Source: Bartonella clarridgeiae ATCC 51734
GTDB taxonomy: Bacteria; Pseudomonadota; Alphaproteobacteria; Rhizobiales; Rhizobiaceae
Length of the DNA: 64,000 nt
NCBI RefSeq assembly: GCF_000518185.1
Contig: NZ_JADC01000010.1
Location: 62,001-126,000, forward strand
Direction of reading: 5' to 3'
A program made the position numbers and the translations under genes. Positions within the stretch are counted from its first letter, which is position 1, and each line of letters begins with the position of its first letter. The notes under the pieces were generated by a model. It had not been told where the DNA came from and searched no databases. It saw only the letters and a program-made list of their open reading frames with translations. Shown here piece after piece: positions 8,578-19,305 of this stretch.

Positions 8578-10362
8578 ATGCGACGATCTCATTATTTACT
8601 TAATGTCGAATCCTCGGCTTGGGGTCAGGCTTGGGTTGATGCTCTTGATATAGAGAGGGTTAATAACGCTCGTGCTATTTCTCAAAAATTTGGTTTACCG
8701 GACCAACTCGCTCGCGTTCTTGCAGCAAGAGATGTCGATGAATCCGAAGCTATTACTTTTATTAATCCAACACTACGCGTTTTAATGCCTAATCCAAAAG
8801 ATTTTATAGATATGCACTGTGCAGCAGAGCGTTTGGTTAAAGCTATTATAAACCGAGAGAAGATTGCTGTTTTTGGCGATTATGACGTTGATGGTGCTTG
8901 TTCAGCAGCCCTTTTAGCACGTTTTTTACATTATTTTGGCATAATAGTAAAAATTTATATTCCTGATCGTATTATTGAAGGCTATGGTCCAAATGAACAA
9001 GCAATGAAAGGATTGGTACAAGAAGGGGCTAGTCTAATTATTACGGTTGATTGTGGTGCGAATAGTCCGGATGCATTAAGAGCAGCTAAGTTTGCAGGTG
9101 CTGATGTTATTGTTTTAGATCATCATCAAATGGAAAATGTTCACGAAGAAGCTGTTGCCCTTGTTAATCCTAATCGTCCTGATGATTTGTCTGAGCAGGG
9201 ACATTTATGTGCTGCTGGTGTTGTATTTATTACATTAATATGGGTTAATCGTTTATTGCGGGAGAAAAAGTGGGGAGGAGCACTTCCTGATCTTTTAAGT
9301 ATGCTTGATCTTGTTGCATTGGCTACCATCTGCGATATAGTTCCATTAAAAGGTGTTAATCGTGCTTTTGTGGTTAAAGGGCTTCAGGTGGCACGTTCTA
9401 TGCGTAATCCTGGAATAGCTGCTTTAGCAAAGGTTGCGCATATAGGAGAACCACTCAATAGTTTTCATTTGGGTTTTTTATTGGGGCCTAGAATTAATGC
9501 GGGGGGACGTATTGGAAATCAAGCCTTAGGAGCATATTTGCTCAGCTGTAATGATAGAGATGAAGCGGATAGAATAGCACAACAACTAGACCAACTTAAT
9601 AAAGAACGTCAAGAAATGGAAATGATTCAATTAGCTCAAGCAGAAGTTTATATTGATTCTATTTATCAGGATGAAGCAATGCCGTCATCATTTGTGATTG
9701 CTCATAAAGAATGGCATCCAGGTATCATTGGTATTCTTGCAGCTCGTTTAAAAGAACGTTTTTTTTGTCCTGTTTTGGCAATAGCTTTAAAAGAAGACGG
9801 AAGTGGTATTGGATCGGGGCGTTCAATTAGTGGTATAGATTTGGGAGCACTTGTGCATGAAGCAGTCACATTAAATTTATTAGAAAAGGGTGGGGGACAT
9901 AGTATGGCGGCGGGGTTTACAATTCAATCGACAAAAATCGAAGCTTTTCGTGAATGGCTAGAAGAAAAAGTGTCTTTAATGGTTTCACAATTACGTGCTG
10001 AGAAATCTCTTAGTATAGATGGTTTTCTTTCTGCTTCTGGCGCGAATAAAGATCTTTTTGATATGATTGAAAAGGCAGGTCCTTTTGGTTCAGGAAATGC
10101 AACACCTGTTTTTGTTTTTCCTTCTCATCGGTTAGTCAATTTATACGAAGTTGGAAAAGGCCATTTGCGCCTTATTATTTCTGATATTGAAGGCAAAAAA
10201 TTAAAAGGAATCGCTTTTGGTGCTGTAGGAACATCGCTTGGTAAGTTTCTTTCTAAAAATATTGGTAAAAAAATCCATTTGGCTGGTAATCTTAGCTTAA
10301 ATCATTGGAGAGGAAGCATAAGTCCACAATTACGTGTTATTGATGCAGCTGCATTGGCTTGA
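8578..10362 (+). CDS. recJ: Single-stranded-DNA-specific exonuclease RecJ
   Basis: A 594-residue RecJ, the 5'-3' single-strand exonuclease of recombination and mismatch repair. The DHH-domain metal ligands are visible in GDYDVDGACSAA (about residue 100), TVDCGANS, LDHHQ and DLVALATICDIVPL; the DHHA1 domain carries GIGSGRSISGIDLG and EKGGGHSMAAGFT. The C-terminal OB-like part closes the protein. The ATG at 8578 fits the family N-terminus (HYLLNVESSAWGQAW); the nearest Shine-Dalgarno-like GGAG is about 15 bases upstream. The 3' end faces parE with only 16 bases between the stops and no hairpin, so transcripts may overlap. Confidence 0.95.
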   Translation: MRRSHYLLNVESSAWGQAWVDALDIERVNNARAISQKFGLPDQLARVLAARDVDESEAITFINPTLRVLMPNPKDFIDMHCAAERLVKAIINREKIAVFGDYDVDGACSAALLARFLHYFGIIVKIYIPDRIIEGYGPNEQAMKGLVQEGASLIITVDCGANSPDALRAAKFAGADVIVLDHHQMENVHEEAVALVNPNRPDDLSEQGHLCAAGVVFITLIWVNRLLREKKWGGALPDLLSMLDLVALATICDIVPLKGVNRAFVVKGLQVARSMRNPGIAALAKVAHIGEPLNSFHLGFLLGPRINAGGRIGNQALGAYLLSCNDRDEADRIAQQLDQLNKERQEMEMIQLAQAEVYIDSIYQDEAMPSSFVIAHKEWHPGIIGILAARLKERFFCPVLAIALKEDGSGIGSGRSISGIDLGALVHEAVTLNLLEKGGGHSMAAGFTIQSTKIEAFREWLEEKVSLMVSQLRAEKSLSIDGFLSASGANKDLFDMIEKAGPFGSGNATPVFVFPSHRLVNLYEVGKGHLRLIISDIEGKKLKGIAFGAVGTSLGKFLSKNIGKKIHLAGNLSLNHWRGSISPQLRVIDAAALA

Positions 10363-10378
10363 TAGATGTATTTTAATA

Positions 10379-12466
10379 TCAAATATCTAGATTATCTGCA
10401 AAAGTAGAATTTTCTTGTATAAATCGAAACCGTGCTTCTGGCTTAGTTCCCATTAAATTTTCTACTGTATTTTTTGTTTCTTGCATGTCAACTGAATCTA
10501 TAACAATACGTAAAAGTGTGCGTTTTTGGGGATGCATAGTTGTTTCTTTAAGTTGTTCAGCGCGCATTTCTCCAAGGCCTTTAAAACGTCCAATTTCAAT
10601 TTTAGCCTTTTCAGTAAATTCAGTTTTTAGCAATTCGTCTTTATGTATATCATCACGCGCATAAGCAACTTTTCCTCCTTGTGATATTCTATAAAGAGGA
10701 GGCACAGCGAGATATAAATGCCCTTGGCGAATAAGATCAGGCATCTCTTGAAAGAAAAAGGTAATTAAAAGTGATGCAATATGAGCACCGTCAACATCTG
10801 CATCTGTCATAATAATGATACGCTCGTATCTTAGATCATCTTCACGATATTTAGAACGCGTTCCACATCCTAGTGCGAGGATAAGATCACTGATTGTTTG
10901 GCTTGAACTCATTTTTTCACGTGCTGCACTAGCTACATTTAATATTTTTCCACGAAGGGGTAAAATTGCTTGATTAACTCTATTTCGTGCTTGTTTAGCA
11001 GAACCACCAGCAGAATCACCTTCAACAATAAATAATTCAGCTCCAGCAGCAGAGTTTTGGCTACAATCTGCTAATTTTCCAGGTAGTCGTAATTTACGTA
11101 CAACAGTTTTTCGATTTATTTCTCTATCTTGGCGCCGTTTTACGCGTTCTTCAGCTCGTTCAATAACCCAATCAAGAAGTTTTGTCGCTTCTTGTGGAGA
11201 ATTAGCGAGCCAATGATCAAAAGGGTCGCGTATTGCATTTTCAACAATACGTTGTGCTTCAATTGTAGCTAATCGATCTTTAGTTTGGCCAACAAACTCG
11301 GGCTCTCTGATGAAAACTGAGAGAATTGCAATCGCTGAGATCATCACATCATCAGAAGTAATGATGGCAGAACGTTTATTGCCTATTAATTCAGCATAAG
11401 CTTTTAAACCGCGTAAGAGAGCTTGTCGTAATCCTGCTTCATGTGTTCCACCTTCTCCAGTTGGAATAGTATTACAATAAGATTGTACGCAAGCATTGCC
11501 ACCGTACCAAGCAATGGCCCATTCAACTGAACCATGATCACCATGTCGTTTTGTTTTGCCAGAAAAAACTTCAGATGTTACACGATATTCATTTTTCAAT
11601 GAGGATAACAAATAGTCTTTTAATCCATCTGGAAAATGAAAAACAGCTTTTTCAGGAATAGCTTTTATACCTTCAAGCATTATAGGATCACAATTCCAGC
11701 GAATTTTTACTCCACCAAAAAGATAGGCTTTAGAGCGTGCCATCTTATAGATTTGGCCTGGTTCAAAAGCTACTTTTTCGCCAAAAATTTTACTGTCAGG
11801 ATGAAAGCGAACGCGCGTACCACGACGGTTATAAACATCACCTAGATTTTCTAAACCAGATTGAGGAATACCGCGTGAAAAACGTTGGCGGTAAAGTTTG
11901 CGCTCTCGTGCTACTTCAACTTCCATATCATCAGAAAGAGCATTAACAACAGAAATACCTACTCCATGTAATCCACCAGAGGTTTGATAAGCTTTTCCAT
12001 CAAATTTTGCGCCTGAATGAAGTTGTGTCATAATGACTTCAAGAGTAGATTTATCTGGCATTTGAGGATGATTTTCAACAGGGATTCCACGTCCATTATC
12101 CGTAACTGTTAAATAACCTTGCCTATCCAATGACACATCAATTAAATCAGCATAACCAGCAACAGCTTCATCCATTGCATTATCGATGATTTCAGAAAAT
12201 AAATGATGAAGTGCTTTACTATCTGTTCCACCAATATACATCCCAGGTCGTAAACGTACAGGCTCTAAACCTTCGAGTACCCGAATAGATAAAGCGCTAT
12301 ATTCATCTTCTTCTGTATTATTTTTGGAAGAAGATACAGGAATTGCTCGAGACACTTCTTGGGAATTTAATGAAATTTGCTTATTTTTTTCTTTCGCTTC
12401 TATACGAGATTGAGCATTATTTAAAATACTAAAAAGATCTTTATTATTATCGTTCATAGTACTCAA
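10379..12466 (-). CDS. parE: DNA topoisomerase IV subunit B (ParE)
   Basis: A 695-residue type IIA topoisomerase ATPase subunit; with ParC it decatenates daughter chromosomes. In order: a polar N-terminal extension of about 60 residues, the GHKL ATPase domain (EIIDNAMDEA, VTDNGRGIP, QTSGGLHGVGISVVNAL), the transducer domain (HEAGLRQAL) and the TOPRIM domain (VEGDSAGGSAKQARNR near residue 480, PLRGKILNV, DADVDGAHI). ParE rather than GyrB is favoured by the length and by KYREDDLRYERIIIMTDADV and its surroundings; a search against both families would settle it. Confidence 0.9.
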   Translation of the reverse strand: MSTMNDNNKDLFSILNNAQSRIEAKEKNKQISLNSQEVSRAIPVSSSKNNTEEDEYSALSIRVLEGLEPVRLRPGMYIGGTDSKALHHLFSEIIDNAMDEAVAGYADLIDVSLDRQGYLTVTDNGRGIPVENHPQMPDKSTLEVIMTQLHSGAKFDGKAYQTSGGLHGVGISVVNALSDDMEVEVARERKLYRQRFSRGIPQSGLENLGDVYNRRGTRVRFHPDSKIFGEKVAFEPGQIYKMARSKAYLFGGVKIRWNCDPIMLEGIKAIPEKAVFHFPDGLKDYLLSSLKNEYRVTSEVFSGKTKRHGDHGSVEWAIAWYGGNACVQSYCNTIPTGEGGTHEAGLRQALLRGLKAYAELIGNKRSAIITSDDVMISAIAILSVFIREPEFVGQTKDRLATIEAQRIVENAIRDPFDHWLANSPQEATKLLDWVIERAEERVKRRQDREINRKTVVRKLRLPGKLADCSQNSAAGAELFIVEGDSAGGSAKQARNRVNQAILPLRGKILNVASAAREKMSSSQTISDLILALGCGTRSKYREDDLRYERIIIMTDADVDGAHIASLLITFFFQEMPDLIRQGHLYLAVPPLYRISQGGKVAYARDDIHKDELLKTEFTEKAKIEIGRFKGLGEMRAEQLKETTMHPQKRTLLRIVIDSVDMQETKNTVENLMGTKPEARFRFIQENSTFADNLDI

Positions 12467-12551
12467 TCGTTTGTTTAAATTTAGATTGTATAAATAAACT
12501 TTTAATCAGAATTAAACTTTATGCCTGTTTTTTATTTAAAAATCAATGCAC

Positions 12552-13277
12552 TTAGGAAATATCAATTGTTGGACCAAAAATTTGTTCAAAAGCTCGTTTC
12601 ATAGCAATGTCAACATCATGCATTGTTACAGTTAAGCCTAGATCTAGTAAACTTGTTACACCGTGATTTGCAATTCCACAGGGAACAATTCCTGTATAGT
12701 GAGATAGATCAGGATCGATATTAATACAAATGCCATGAAAACTTACCCATCTACGCATACGAATACCAATAGCAGCAATTTTATCTTCAGTCAGTGTTCC
12801 ATTTATTGTTAGTGGACGATCAGGTCGAATAACCCAAACACCGACGCGATCTTCACGACGTTCTCCTTTAACGTTAAATTGTAAAAGTGTTTGTATGATC
12901 CACTGTTCTAATGCACTAATAAAGGCACGTATATCTTGTTTTCGGCGTTTAAGATCAAGCATAATGTAAGCAACACGTTGTCCTGGACCATGATATGTAA
13001 ATTCACCACCACGACCTGATTCATATACAGGAAGAGAATGAGGAGCTAATAGATCTTTTTGTTTAGCACTTGTACCAGCTGTATAAAGCGGAGGATGTTC
13101 AAGTAGCCAGACTTGTTCATGCGCGATTTTTGCGGAAATATTCTCTACGCGTTCTTGCATATAGCGTAATGCTTCAGGATACTCGACTAAGTTATCACTT
13201 ATTTTCCACTCAACTGGTGAAGTATGACCAGTTGTTTTAAACTGATGTGATAAATGATTGCGATCAGTATATTTCAT
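12552..13277 (-). CDS. lipB: Octanoyl-[acyl-carrier-protein]:protein octanoyltransferase LipB
   Basis: A 241-residue LipB that moves octanoate from ACP to lipoyl domains, the first step of lipoic acid synthesis for 2-oxoacid dehydrogenases. Visible: [40 protein letters not shown] (with the conserved Lys) and the catalytic Cys in GIVPCGI. The N-terminal about 20 residues are longer than in E. coli, as in other alphaproteobacteria. It stands alone, 85 bases from parE in the same direction. Confidence 0.95.
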   Translation of the reverse strand: MKYTDRNHLSHQFKTTGHTSPVEWKISDNLVEYPEALRYMQERVENISAKIAHEQVWLLEHPPLYTAGTSAKQKDLLAPHSLPVYESGRGGEFTYHGPGQRVAYIMLDLKRRKQDIRAFISALEQWIIQTLLQFNVKGERREDRVGVWVIRPDRPLTINGTLTEDKIAAIGIRMRRWVSFHGICINIDPDLSHYTGIVPCGIANHGVTSLLDLGLTVTMHDVDIAMKRAFEQIFGPTIDIS

Positions 13278-13598
13278 TTAGACGTCATCAAAAATATGTA
13301 TGAAGTTATTTGGTTTTTTATCAGTAAAAATAATGACGTACGATATAGAGTTGTTGATTGAAATGAAAATGAAAAATTAAAGGTGTCGACATTTTTCTTT
13401 CAAAGTAGTTAAGAATGAGCCTTATTATTCTAAATTATTGTAGTCTAACAAAACCTTAAAATGATTAGAATTTTTATAATTAATAATTTAATTTATTATT
13501 TTTTATTATATTTTTGTTTTTAAATAACTATTTTTTATTACATAGAGATAATATTCAACATAGAAGCGATGAGGCGATCAATTTGTACTAAAGATATT
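13278..13598. other. Gene-free AT-rich stretch between lipB and the TPM-domain gene
   Basis: About 320 bases, extremely AT-rich from 13460 to 13545, without an ORF of note. Both flanking genes run on the minus strand, so it should hold the lipB promoter and the end of the lemA-TPM transcript. I see no clear hairpin terminator and no RNA gene. Confidence 0.4.
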
Positions 13599-14450
13599 TT
13601 ACCATCTTCCTGATGCGCCACCACCACCTGATGAGCCCCCTCGACCTCTAAAACCACTACCACTTGAATGCCTTCTAAAGGTACCATTGGAGCGTCTACC
13701 ATTAGCACTTAAATTGATAAACCAAAGAGTAAAAACGATTCCCATCCAGCGATATTTTTGTGGACCTACTTTTTTGCCAAAAATCATTGCTAAAATAGGT
13801 AAACCAATCACCGTAAAAAAGACTAAAAATATAACTGTATTAGCTATCATTTCTTCTATTTTTTCCTGTTTACGTTGTATTTCAACAGCTTTAGCCTTTT
13901 CTTTGATTCTGTAAGTAAAATCAGAATCATTTTCTATAATAATTCTGATAATTGCATTGATCGCTTCGATAATTCCTTGTTGATAATTTTTATTACGAAA
14001 ATTAGGAAGAATAAAATTATTGATAATGACTGCAGAAACTGCATCCGTTAATTCTCCTTCTAAACCATAGCCTACTTCAATACGTACTTCACGTTCGTTT
14101 GGTGCAATGACAAGTAATACGCCATTATTAATCTTCTTTTGACCTAAGGCCCACTTTCGGAAAAGGGAATTACTATAGGTTTCAATATCAATTCCAGAAA
14201 GAGTAGGGACAGTTACAACGACAATTTGATCACCTGTTTTTTCTTCCAAAGCAGAGAGCTTTATCGTCAGATTTTCTATTGTTGCACGATCAAGTAAACG
14301 AGCTGTATCATTAATGTGACCAATTAAGTGGGGGAATGAGATTTGCGAGTAAACAACACTATTCAACGTAATAACTAAATATAGAAAACTTGTAAAAGCT
14401 AAAAAAAATAAAATAACGCTGCGTTGAATAGAATATCGAAATGATTTCAT
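13599..14450 (-). CDS. TPM-domain membrane protein (YgcG-like)
   Basis: A 283-residue protein with an N-terminal signal anchor (residues about 12-34), a TPM_phosphatase domain (about 40-165: DTARLLDRATIENL, EKTGDQIVVVTV, NNGVLLVIAPNEREVRIEVGYGLEG), a second transmembrane hairpin region (about 210-255) and a Gly/Arg/Ser-rich C-terminal tail ending GGGGASGRW. TPM domains with such glycine-rich tails commonly sit beside lemA, as here: its ATG directly abuts the lemA stop. The function is not established in this group; the fold suggests a membrane-anchored role in membrane-protein maintenance. Not a recognised virulence gene. Confidence 0.85.
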   Translation of the reverse strand: MKSFRYSIQRSVILFFLAFTSFLYLVITLNSVVYSQISFPHLIGHINDTARLLDRATIENLTIKLSALEEKTGDQIVVVTVPTLSGIDIETYSNSLFRKWALGQKKINNGVLLVIAPNEREVRIEVGYGLEGELTDAVSAVIINNFILPNFRNKNYQQGIIEAINAIIRIIIENDSDFTYRIKEKAKAVEIQRKQEKIEEMIANTVIFLVFFTVIGLPILAMIFGKKVGPQKYRWMGIVFTLWFINLSANGRRSNGTFRRHSSGSGFRGRGGSSGGGGASGRW

Positions 14451-15098
14451 TTAATTAAAATTAACCTGCGGTGTTTGTTGAACATTACTATCAATAGTAA
14501 ATGTTTGCATAGATTTTGCATCCCGAAACCACAACTTTGCCCAAATCATTGTTGGCATTGTTTTGAGTGCAGTATTATACACGCGTACTGCTTCAATATA
14601 ATCACGGCGAGCAATAGAAATACGATTTTCAGTTCCCTCTAATTGTGATTGAAGAGCTAAAAAATTCTGATTTGTCTTAAGATCAGGATAATTTTCAACA
14701 ATAGCCATCAGGCGTGAAAGTGCACTTGATAAATTTGCTTGATTACTGAGATATTGTTGCATAATGTCTGGGTTATTTAACATATCAGCATTAATGGTTG
14801 TTTGCGTTGCTTTTGAACGTGCCTCGATAACATCAGAAAGTACAGTTTTCTCGTGTGATGCATAACCTTTAACAGTTTCTACAAGATTAGGAACGAGATC
14901 TGCACGACGTTGATATTGATTTAGAACTTCACTCCACGCCGCATGGGCTTTTTCTTCATTTGTTGGTATTGCATTAAACCCACATCCACTTAAAAGCGGT
15001 ATTAAAAACGCTAAAAAAATGATAACAAAAAATCGTTTTAGTATGTTTAATATAGGATAGATAGCTACAGTTTTTTGTGCAGTTAGTGCGTCTGACAT
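14451..15098 (-). CDS. lemA: LemA family lipoprotein
   Basis: A 215-residue LemA protein. After a basic n-region (LKRF) and a hydrophobic stretch comes the lipobox LLSGC, predicting lipid attachment at Cys39. The helical LemA domain follows (WSEVLNQYQRRADLVPNLVE, TVKGYASHEKTVL, AREEAR-like segments, YPDLKTNQNFLALQSQLEGTENRI, RRDYIEAVRVYN). It is first in a two-gene unit with the TPM-domain gene, a pairing seen widely in bacteria. The molecular function is unknown; an envelope location is predicted from the lipobox. Confidence 0.9.
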   Translation of the reverse strand: MSDALTAQKTVAIYPILNILKRFFVIIFLAFLIPLLSGCGFNAIPTNEEKAHAAWSEVLNQYQRRADLVPNLVETVKGYASHEKTVLSDVIEARSKATQTTINADMLNNPDIMQQYLSNQANLSSALSRLMAIVENYPDLKTNQNFLALQSQLEGTENRISIARRDYIEAVRVYNTALKTMPTMIWAKLWFRDAKSMQTFTIDSNVQQTPQVNFN

Positions 15099-15618
15099 AA
15101 AATATCTCCAAAAACTTATTCACAATAATATAGAAATATAGAGCGTATCTTATTATATGACAAAATATTTTAGATTTTGCAAATTTAGTCATTTATATTG
15201 ATGAATTAGTTTATTATTTTCTAATAATTTGTTTAGTGGAAAGGCTATTATAAATTCTTTGATGCTTTGATGAGAATTAATGAATTTTTGCCACTTACTA
15301 ATAATTGGAATTTGAATTAATTGTTAAAATTATTATATTTTCTCTCATCTAGAGCTAAATACATTATATGACTATTTTGATTAATTTTAATGGTTTCTGA
15401 TTCTTATTTCTTATTCAAAATTTATAGTTTTGAATATTTGGCTCCTAATTTCATGTCCATTCTAATTAGTTTTTTTTAATGTCTGATTATGAATTAGATG
15501 CACTGATCTCTCTTTTTAAAGCTACATTTGAAACTTATTCCCACACCTTTATTATAATACCATGCCATAACTTAAAAAGGATCAATAAAATCAGTATCTT
15601 ATGTGTTATATAGATGCA
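15099..15618. other. Gene-free AT-rich stretch between lemA and tRNA-Val
   Basis: About 520 bases with no credible ORF. It should contain the lemA promoter (minus strand) and the end of the tRNA-Val transcript. I find no gene remnant, repeat or RNA gene. Confidence 0.45.
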
Positions 15619-15694
15619 TGGTGGGCGATGAGAGACTCGAACTCCCGACATCCTCGGTGTAAACGAGGCGCTCTACCAGCTGAGCTAATCGCCC
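15619..15694 (-). tRNA. tRNA-Val (anticodon TAC)
   Basis: On the minus strand: acceptor GGGCGAT/ATCGCCC, D-arm GCTC/GAGC, anticodon stem CCTCG/CGAGG around TTTACAC (anticodon TAC), T-arm GGGAG-TTCGAGT-CTCTC, and an encoded CCA. Confidence 0.97.
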
Positions 15695-15853
15695 GATGTA
15701 ATAATTTACAATTGGATGTGCACTTTATTAAGGAAAAAAAAATTTAAACGCAAGAATAAAAGATATTATTTTTTAATGTTTTTTAGAGAATAGGAGAGTT
15801 TTTAATTTTTTCATTGTTTATTTGATTTTTTTAAAAAAAACGTTTCATTCTTC

Positions 15854-15882
15854 TTGACAGGAACGAATGAAAATCCTACACG
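15854..15882 (+). promoter_or_regulatory. Candidate promoter of tRNA-Asp
   Basis: A perfect TTGACA (15854-15859) followed after 17 bases by TACACG (15877-15882). Transcription would start about 30 bases before the tRNA. The -35 is strong; the -10 is a poor match to TATAAT but acceptable for alphaproteobacteria. Confidence 0.5.
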
Positions 15883-15919
15883 ACCGTTTATACCAATATT
15901 AATTGGTTTGAAGAAGTGC

Positions 15920-15996
15920 GCGGGTGTAGCTCAGTTGGTTAGAGTGCTGGCCTGTCACGCCGGAGGTCGCGGGTTCGAGCCCCGTCACTCGCGCCA
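15920..15996 (+). tRNA. tRNA-Asp (anticodon GTC)
   Basis: Acceptor GCGGGTG/CACTCGC (one G-T pair), D-arm GCTC with GAGT, anticodon stem CTGGC/GCCGG around CTGTCAC (anticodon GTC), T-arm GCGGG-TTCGAGC-CCCGT, discriminator G and encoded CCA at 15994-15996. Confidence 0.97.
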
Positions 15997-16332
15997 TTTC
16001 GAAATATTTTTAATTTTCTATGTCTATAGTATACGCTTTTTTCTTTGCAGGATGCTACTCAGTATGCTTAGAACTAATAATTATAGCATATTCTATAAAA
16101 TTTTTAGCTGATATTTAATTTTTTTCTTTTTTCATATAGTTTTATGAGAATAAGGGCTTGCGTCTTTCTTTTCTCTGCGATACCTATAAGAAATGAGATG
16201 AATACTGCGCGGCATGCCCTAATCTGTAAGAGCGAAATTAGTGTTATAATTAATTATTGTATATTATATGTTGATCTAGACAATATTCGATGATTACGTT
16301 AATTCAAAACCTCATTAAGGTGGAAAAGGATT
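15997..16332. other. Intergenic stretch upstream of the nuo operon
   Basis: About 335 bases between tRNA-Asp and nuoA. It should hold the main nuo promoter. TTGCGT near 16157 with an AT-rich element about 17-20 bases on is one weak candidate. Nothing else recognised. AAGGTGGAAAAGGA (about 16317-16330) is the nuoA ribosome-binding region. Confidence 0.4.
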
Positions 16333-16698
16333 ATGATTGATTTATTGAGCTCTTATTTACCGGTATTAATTTTCATTACTGTTTCGGCAATTATAGCTGG
16401 GGTTCTTTTAATCATACCTTATATTGTCGCCTATCGTGCTCCTGATCCTGAAAAATTATCAGCTTATGAATGTGGGTTTAACTCATTTGATGATGCTCGA
16501 ATGAAGTTTGATGTTCGATTTTATCTAGTTTCTATTTTATTTATTATTTTTGATCTTGAGGTTGCTTTTCTTTTTCCTTGGGCTGTTTCATTTGCTTCAA
16601 TAGGTATATTTGGTTTTTGGTCAATGATTTTATTTTTAGTAATCTTGACGATTGGGTTTATATATGAATGGAAGAAGGGAGCACTTGAATGGAATTAG
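16333..16698 (+). CDS. nuoA: NADH-quinone oxidoreductase subunit A
   Basis: A 121-residue membrane subunit of complex I with three transmembrane helices (about residues 9-30, 62-85 and 90-112). The conserved loop [21 protein letters not shown], split here as YECGF and [14 protein letters not shown], connects helices 1 and 2 and lies near the quinone site. First gene of the 14-gene nuo operon; it overlaps nuoB by 10 bases. Confidence 0.97.
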   Translation: MIDLLSSYLPVLIFITVSAIIAGVLLIIPYIVAYRAPDPEKLSAYECGFNSFDDARMKFDVRFYLVSILFIIFDLEVAFLFPWAVSFASIGIFGFWSMILFLVILTIGFIYEWKKGALEWN

Positions 16699-17270
16699 GA
16701 TTTAATAATTCAACGGTTGTTACTCCGAAACCGAAAGGAATCATTGATCCAAATACAGGTGAGTTAGTAGGCTCTAATGATAAATTTTTCAGTGATATTA
16801 ATACTGAATTAGGAGACAAAGGCTTTTTGGTAACTTCGGCAGATGCTTTAATAACTTGGGCGCGCACAGGTTCATTGATGTGGATGAGTTTTGGTTTGGC
16901 CTGTTGTGCAGTTGAGATGATGCAATGCTCAATGCCTCATTATGACAACGAACGTTTTGGATATGCACCGCGCGCTTCACCGCGTCAATCTGATGTTATG
17001 GTAGTTGCTGGTACTCTAACAAATAAAATGGCACCTGCTTTACGTAAAGTTTATGATCAAATGCCTGAACCACGTTATGTGATTTCTATGGGGTCCTGTG
17101 CAAATGGTGGGGGATATTATCATTATTCTTATTCGGTTGTGCGTGGATGTGATCGTATAGTCCCAGTCGATATTTATGTTCCAGGATGTCCTCCTACAGC
17201 AGAAGCGTTGCTATATGGTATCTTGTTGTTGCAAAAAAAAATCCGTCGTACTGGATCTATAGAGCGATAG
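16689..17270 (+). CDS. nuoB: NADH-quinone oxidoreductase subunit B
   Basis: A 193-residue subunit that carries the terminal cluster N2 next to ubiquinone. The ligand cysteines are visible in LACCAVEMM (Cys72, Cys73), MGSCANGGG and [10 protein letters not shown]. The N-terminal about 40 residues are an alphaproteobacterial extension. The ATG lies inside the end of nuoA (10-base overlap), which supports this start and implies coupling. Confidence 0.98.
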   Translation: MELGFNNSTVVTPKPKGIIDPNTGELVGSNDKFFSDINTELGDKGFLVTSADALITWARTGSLMWMSFGLACCAVEMMQCSMPHYDNERFGYAPRASPRQSDVMVVAGTLTNKMAPALRKVYDQMPEPRYVISMGSCANGGGYYHYSYSVVRGCDRIVPVDIYVPGCPPTAEALLYGILLLQKKIRRTGSIER

Positions 17271-17277
17271 GGGCTTT

Positions 17278-17892
17278 ATGATAATGAATGAGGTATTAAT
17301 CGAGCTTTCTAATTATTTGAAAGATAAATTGGGAGATAAAATAGAAGAAAGTGTCTTTGCATTTGGAGAATTGACGATTGTATCGCGCCTTAATGCAATT
17401 ATTGATGTTTTAATGTTTGTTCGTGATGATTCTCGTTGTCAATTTATCAATATTACAGATATTAGTGGTGTAGATTATCCTTCTCGTGAAAAACGTTTTG
17501 ATGTGTCTTATCAGTTATTATCTCCACGACATAATTTACGTTTACGTATTAAAGTACGTACTGATGAAAATACTCCTATTGCTTCTGCTTGCTCCGTTTA
17601 TCCTGGAGCTGAATGGTATGAGCGTGAAACCTACGATATGTATGGCATTTTATTTTCAGGACATCCAGATTTGCGGCGCATTTTGACGGATTATGGATTT
17701 GAAGGGCATCCTTTGCGCAAAGATTTTCCCGTGACAGGATTTGTAGAGTGTCGTTATGATAATGAAGCTAAACGCGTCATTTATGAGCCTGTTATTTTAC
17801 GACAAGAGATGCGTAGCTTTGACTTTCTTTCACCTTGGGAAGGTAATGAATATGTTTTGCCATGTAATGAAAAGTCAGGAAGCAAAAAATAA
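17278..17892 (+). CDS. nuoC: NADH-quinone oxidoreductase subunit C
   Basis: A 204-residue 30-kDa subunit of the peripheral arm of complex I. Motifs: [21 protein letters not shown]-like segment, [21 protein letters not shown] and the typical [17 protein letters not shown]. It is separate from nuoD (fused in E. coli), as in other alphaproteobacteria. The ATG at 17278 follows TAGGGG by 5 bases; a second ATG two codons later is also possible. A 216-base gap follows before nuoD. Confidence 0.97.
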   Translation: MIMNEVLIELSNYLKDKLGDKIEESVFAFGELTIVSRLNAIIDVLMFVRDDSRCQFINITDISGVDYPSREKRFDVSYQLLSPRHNLRLRIKVRTDENTPIASACSVYPGAEWYERETYDMYGILFSGHPDLRRILTDYGFEGHPLRKDFPVTGFVECRYDNEAKRVIYEPVILRQEMRSFDFLSPWEGNEYVLPCNEKSGSKK

Positions 17893-18114
17893 TATTAAGG
17901 CATTGAAGATGCGGTTAAAAATTATAGCTTTTGTAAAGTAATTGATAATTTTCAATAAGGATAGTGTATAGAAAGTTGTATATTGCATATGAATTATTTG
18001 CACATAATAAGGGATAAGGGGCTATTTTGTGTTTCGCATTATAATAACAATAATAACAGAATATTGTTCGTGTTCAATTTTTAAGAGTACATTGAGAAAA
18101 ATAAGAGGTTGATA

Positions 18115-19305
18115 GTGGCTGAAGTCAATGTTCGGAATTTTAATATTAATTTTGGTCCACAACATCCTGCTGCGCATGGTGTTTTGCGTATGGTTTTAGA
18201 GTTGGATGGTGAGGTTGTTGAGCGTGTGGATCCACATATTGGATTGCTACACCGTGGCACAGAAAAATTAATGGAAACAAAAACTTATCTTCAGGCAGGT
18301 CCTTATCTTGATCGTTTAGATTATGTTGCTCCTATGAATCAGGAACATGCTTTTGTGCTTGCTATTGAAAAATTATTGGGTGTTGAGGTTCCTAAACGAG
18401 GGCAATTGATTCGTGTCCTATTTTCTGAAATTGGACGTATTCTTAATCATTTGCTTAACGTAACAACACAAGCAATGGATGTTGGTGCTTTAACACCACC
18501 ACTTTGGGGTTTTGAACAACGCGAAAAATTGATGATTTTTTATGAACGTGCATGTGGTGCGCGTCTTCATGCAAATTATTTTCGTCCTGGTGGTGTACAT
18601 CGAGATTTGCCAGAATCTTTAATCGAAGATATTGGTAATTTTATTGATCCATTTCTTATTGCTCTTGATAAACTTGATGCGCTTATAACACCCAATCGGA
18701 TTTTTAAACAACGGAATGTAGATATTGGTGTGGTAAGTATTAATGAGGCTTGGGCTCGTGCTTTTTCTGGAGTAATGATACGTGGAGCTGGTGTTCCATG
18801 GGATTTGCGCAAAAGTCAACCTTATGAATGTTATGATGAAATGGAGTTTGATATCCCTGTAGGTAAAAATAGTGATTGTTATGATCGTTACCTCATTCGT
18901 ATGGAAGAAATGCGTCAATCAACAAAAATCATGCGACAATGTGTGAACCGTTTACTTGGTTCTGAAAGAAATGGGCCGGTCTCGAGTTTAGATCGTAAGA
19001 TTGTGCCCCCAAAACGCAGTGAAATGAAAAATTCAATGGAAGCGCTTATTCATCATTTTAAACTTTATACGGAAGGTTTTCATACTCCTTCTGGAGAAGT
19101 TTATGTTGCTGTAGAAGCTCCAAAAGGTGAATTTGGCGTTTATCTGGTTTCTGATGGAACAAATAAGCCTTATCGTGTTAAATTACGTGCTCCTGGTTTT
19201 GCTCATCTTCAAGCCATGGATTTTCTGACACGAGGCCATATGCTAGCAGATGCAACGGCTATTCTGGGTTCGATTGATATTGTTTTTGGGGAGATTGATC
19301 GTTAA
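18115..19305 (+). CDS. nuoD: NADH-quinone oxidoreductase subunit D
   Basis: A 396-residue 49-kDa subunit related to the large subunit of [NiFe] hydrogenases; it shapes the quinone cavity with NuoB. Landmarks are [14 protein letters not shown], the [14 protein letters not shown] segment, RPGGVH and the C-terminal [12 protein letters not shown]. The frame is open to a TTG two codons earlier, but AAGAGG at 18103-18108 is placed 6 bases before the GTG at 18115, giving MAEVNVRNF, so that GTG is chosen. In the 216-base gap upstream TTGCAC and GCTATT, 17 bases apart, might form an internal promoter; this is weak. The stop overlaps the nuoE ATG by one base. Confidence 0.97.
   Translation: MAEVNVRNFNINFGPQHPAAHGVLRMVLELDGEVVERVDPHIGLLHRGTEKLMETKTYLQAGPYLDRLDYVAPMNQEHAFVLAIEKLLGVEVPKRGQLIRVLFSEIGRILNHLLNVTTQAMDVGALTPPLWGFEQREKLMIFYERACGARLHANYFRPGGVHRDLPESLIEDIGNFIDPFLIALDKLDALITPNRIFKQRNVDIGVVSINEAWARAFSGVMIRGAGVPWDLRKSQPYECYDEMEFDIPVGKNSDCYDRYLIRMEEMRQSTKIMRQCVNRLLGSERNGPVSSLDRKIVPPKRSEMKNSMEALIHHFKLYTEGFHTPSGEVYVAVEAPKGEFGVYLVSDGTNKPYRVKLRAPGFAHLQAMDFLTRGHMLADATAILGSIDIVFGEIDR

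Noticed and set aside
15854-16111. An 85-codon + strand ORF containing CAGVAQLVRVLACHAGGRGFE
   Set aside because: It is the translation of tRNA-Asp and its promoter, a well-known type of spurious ORF.
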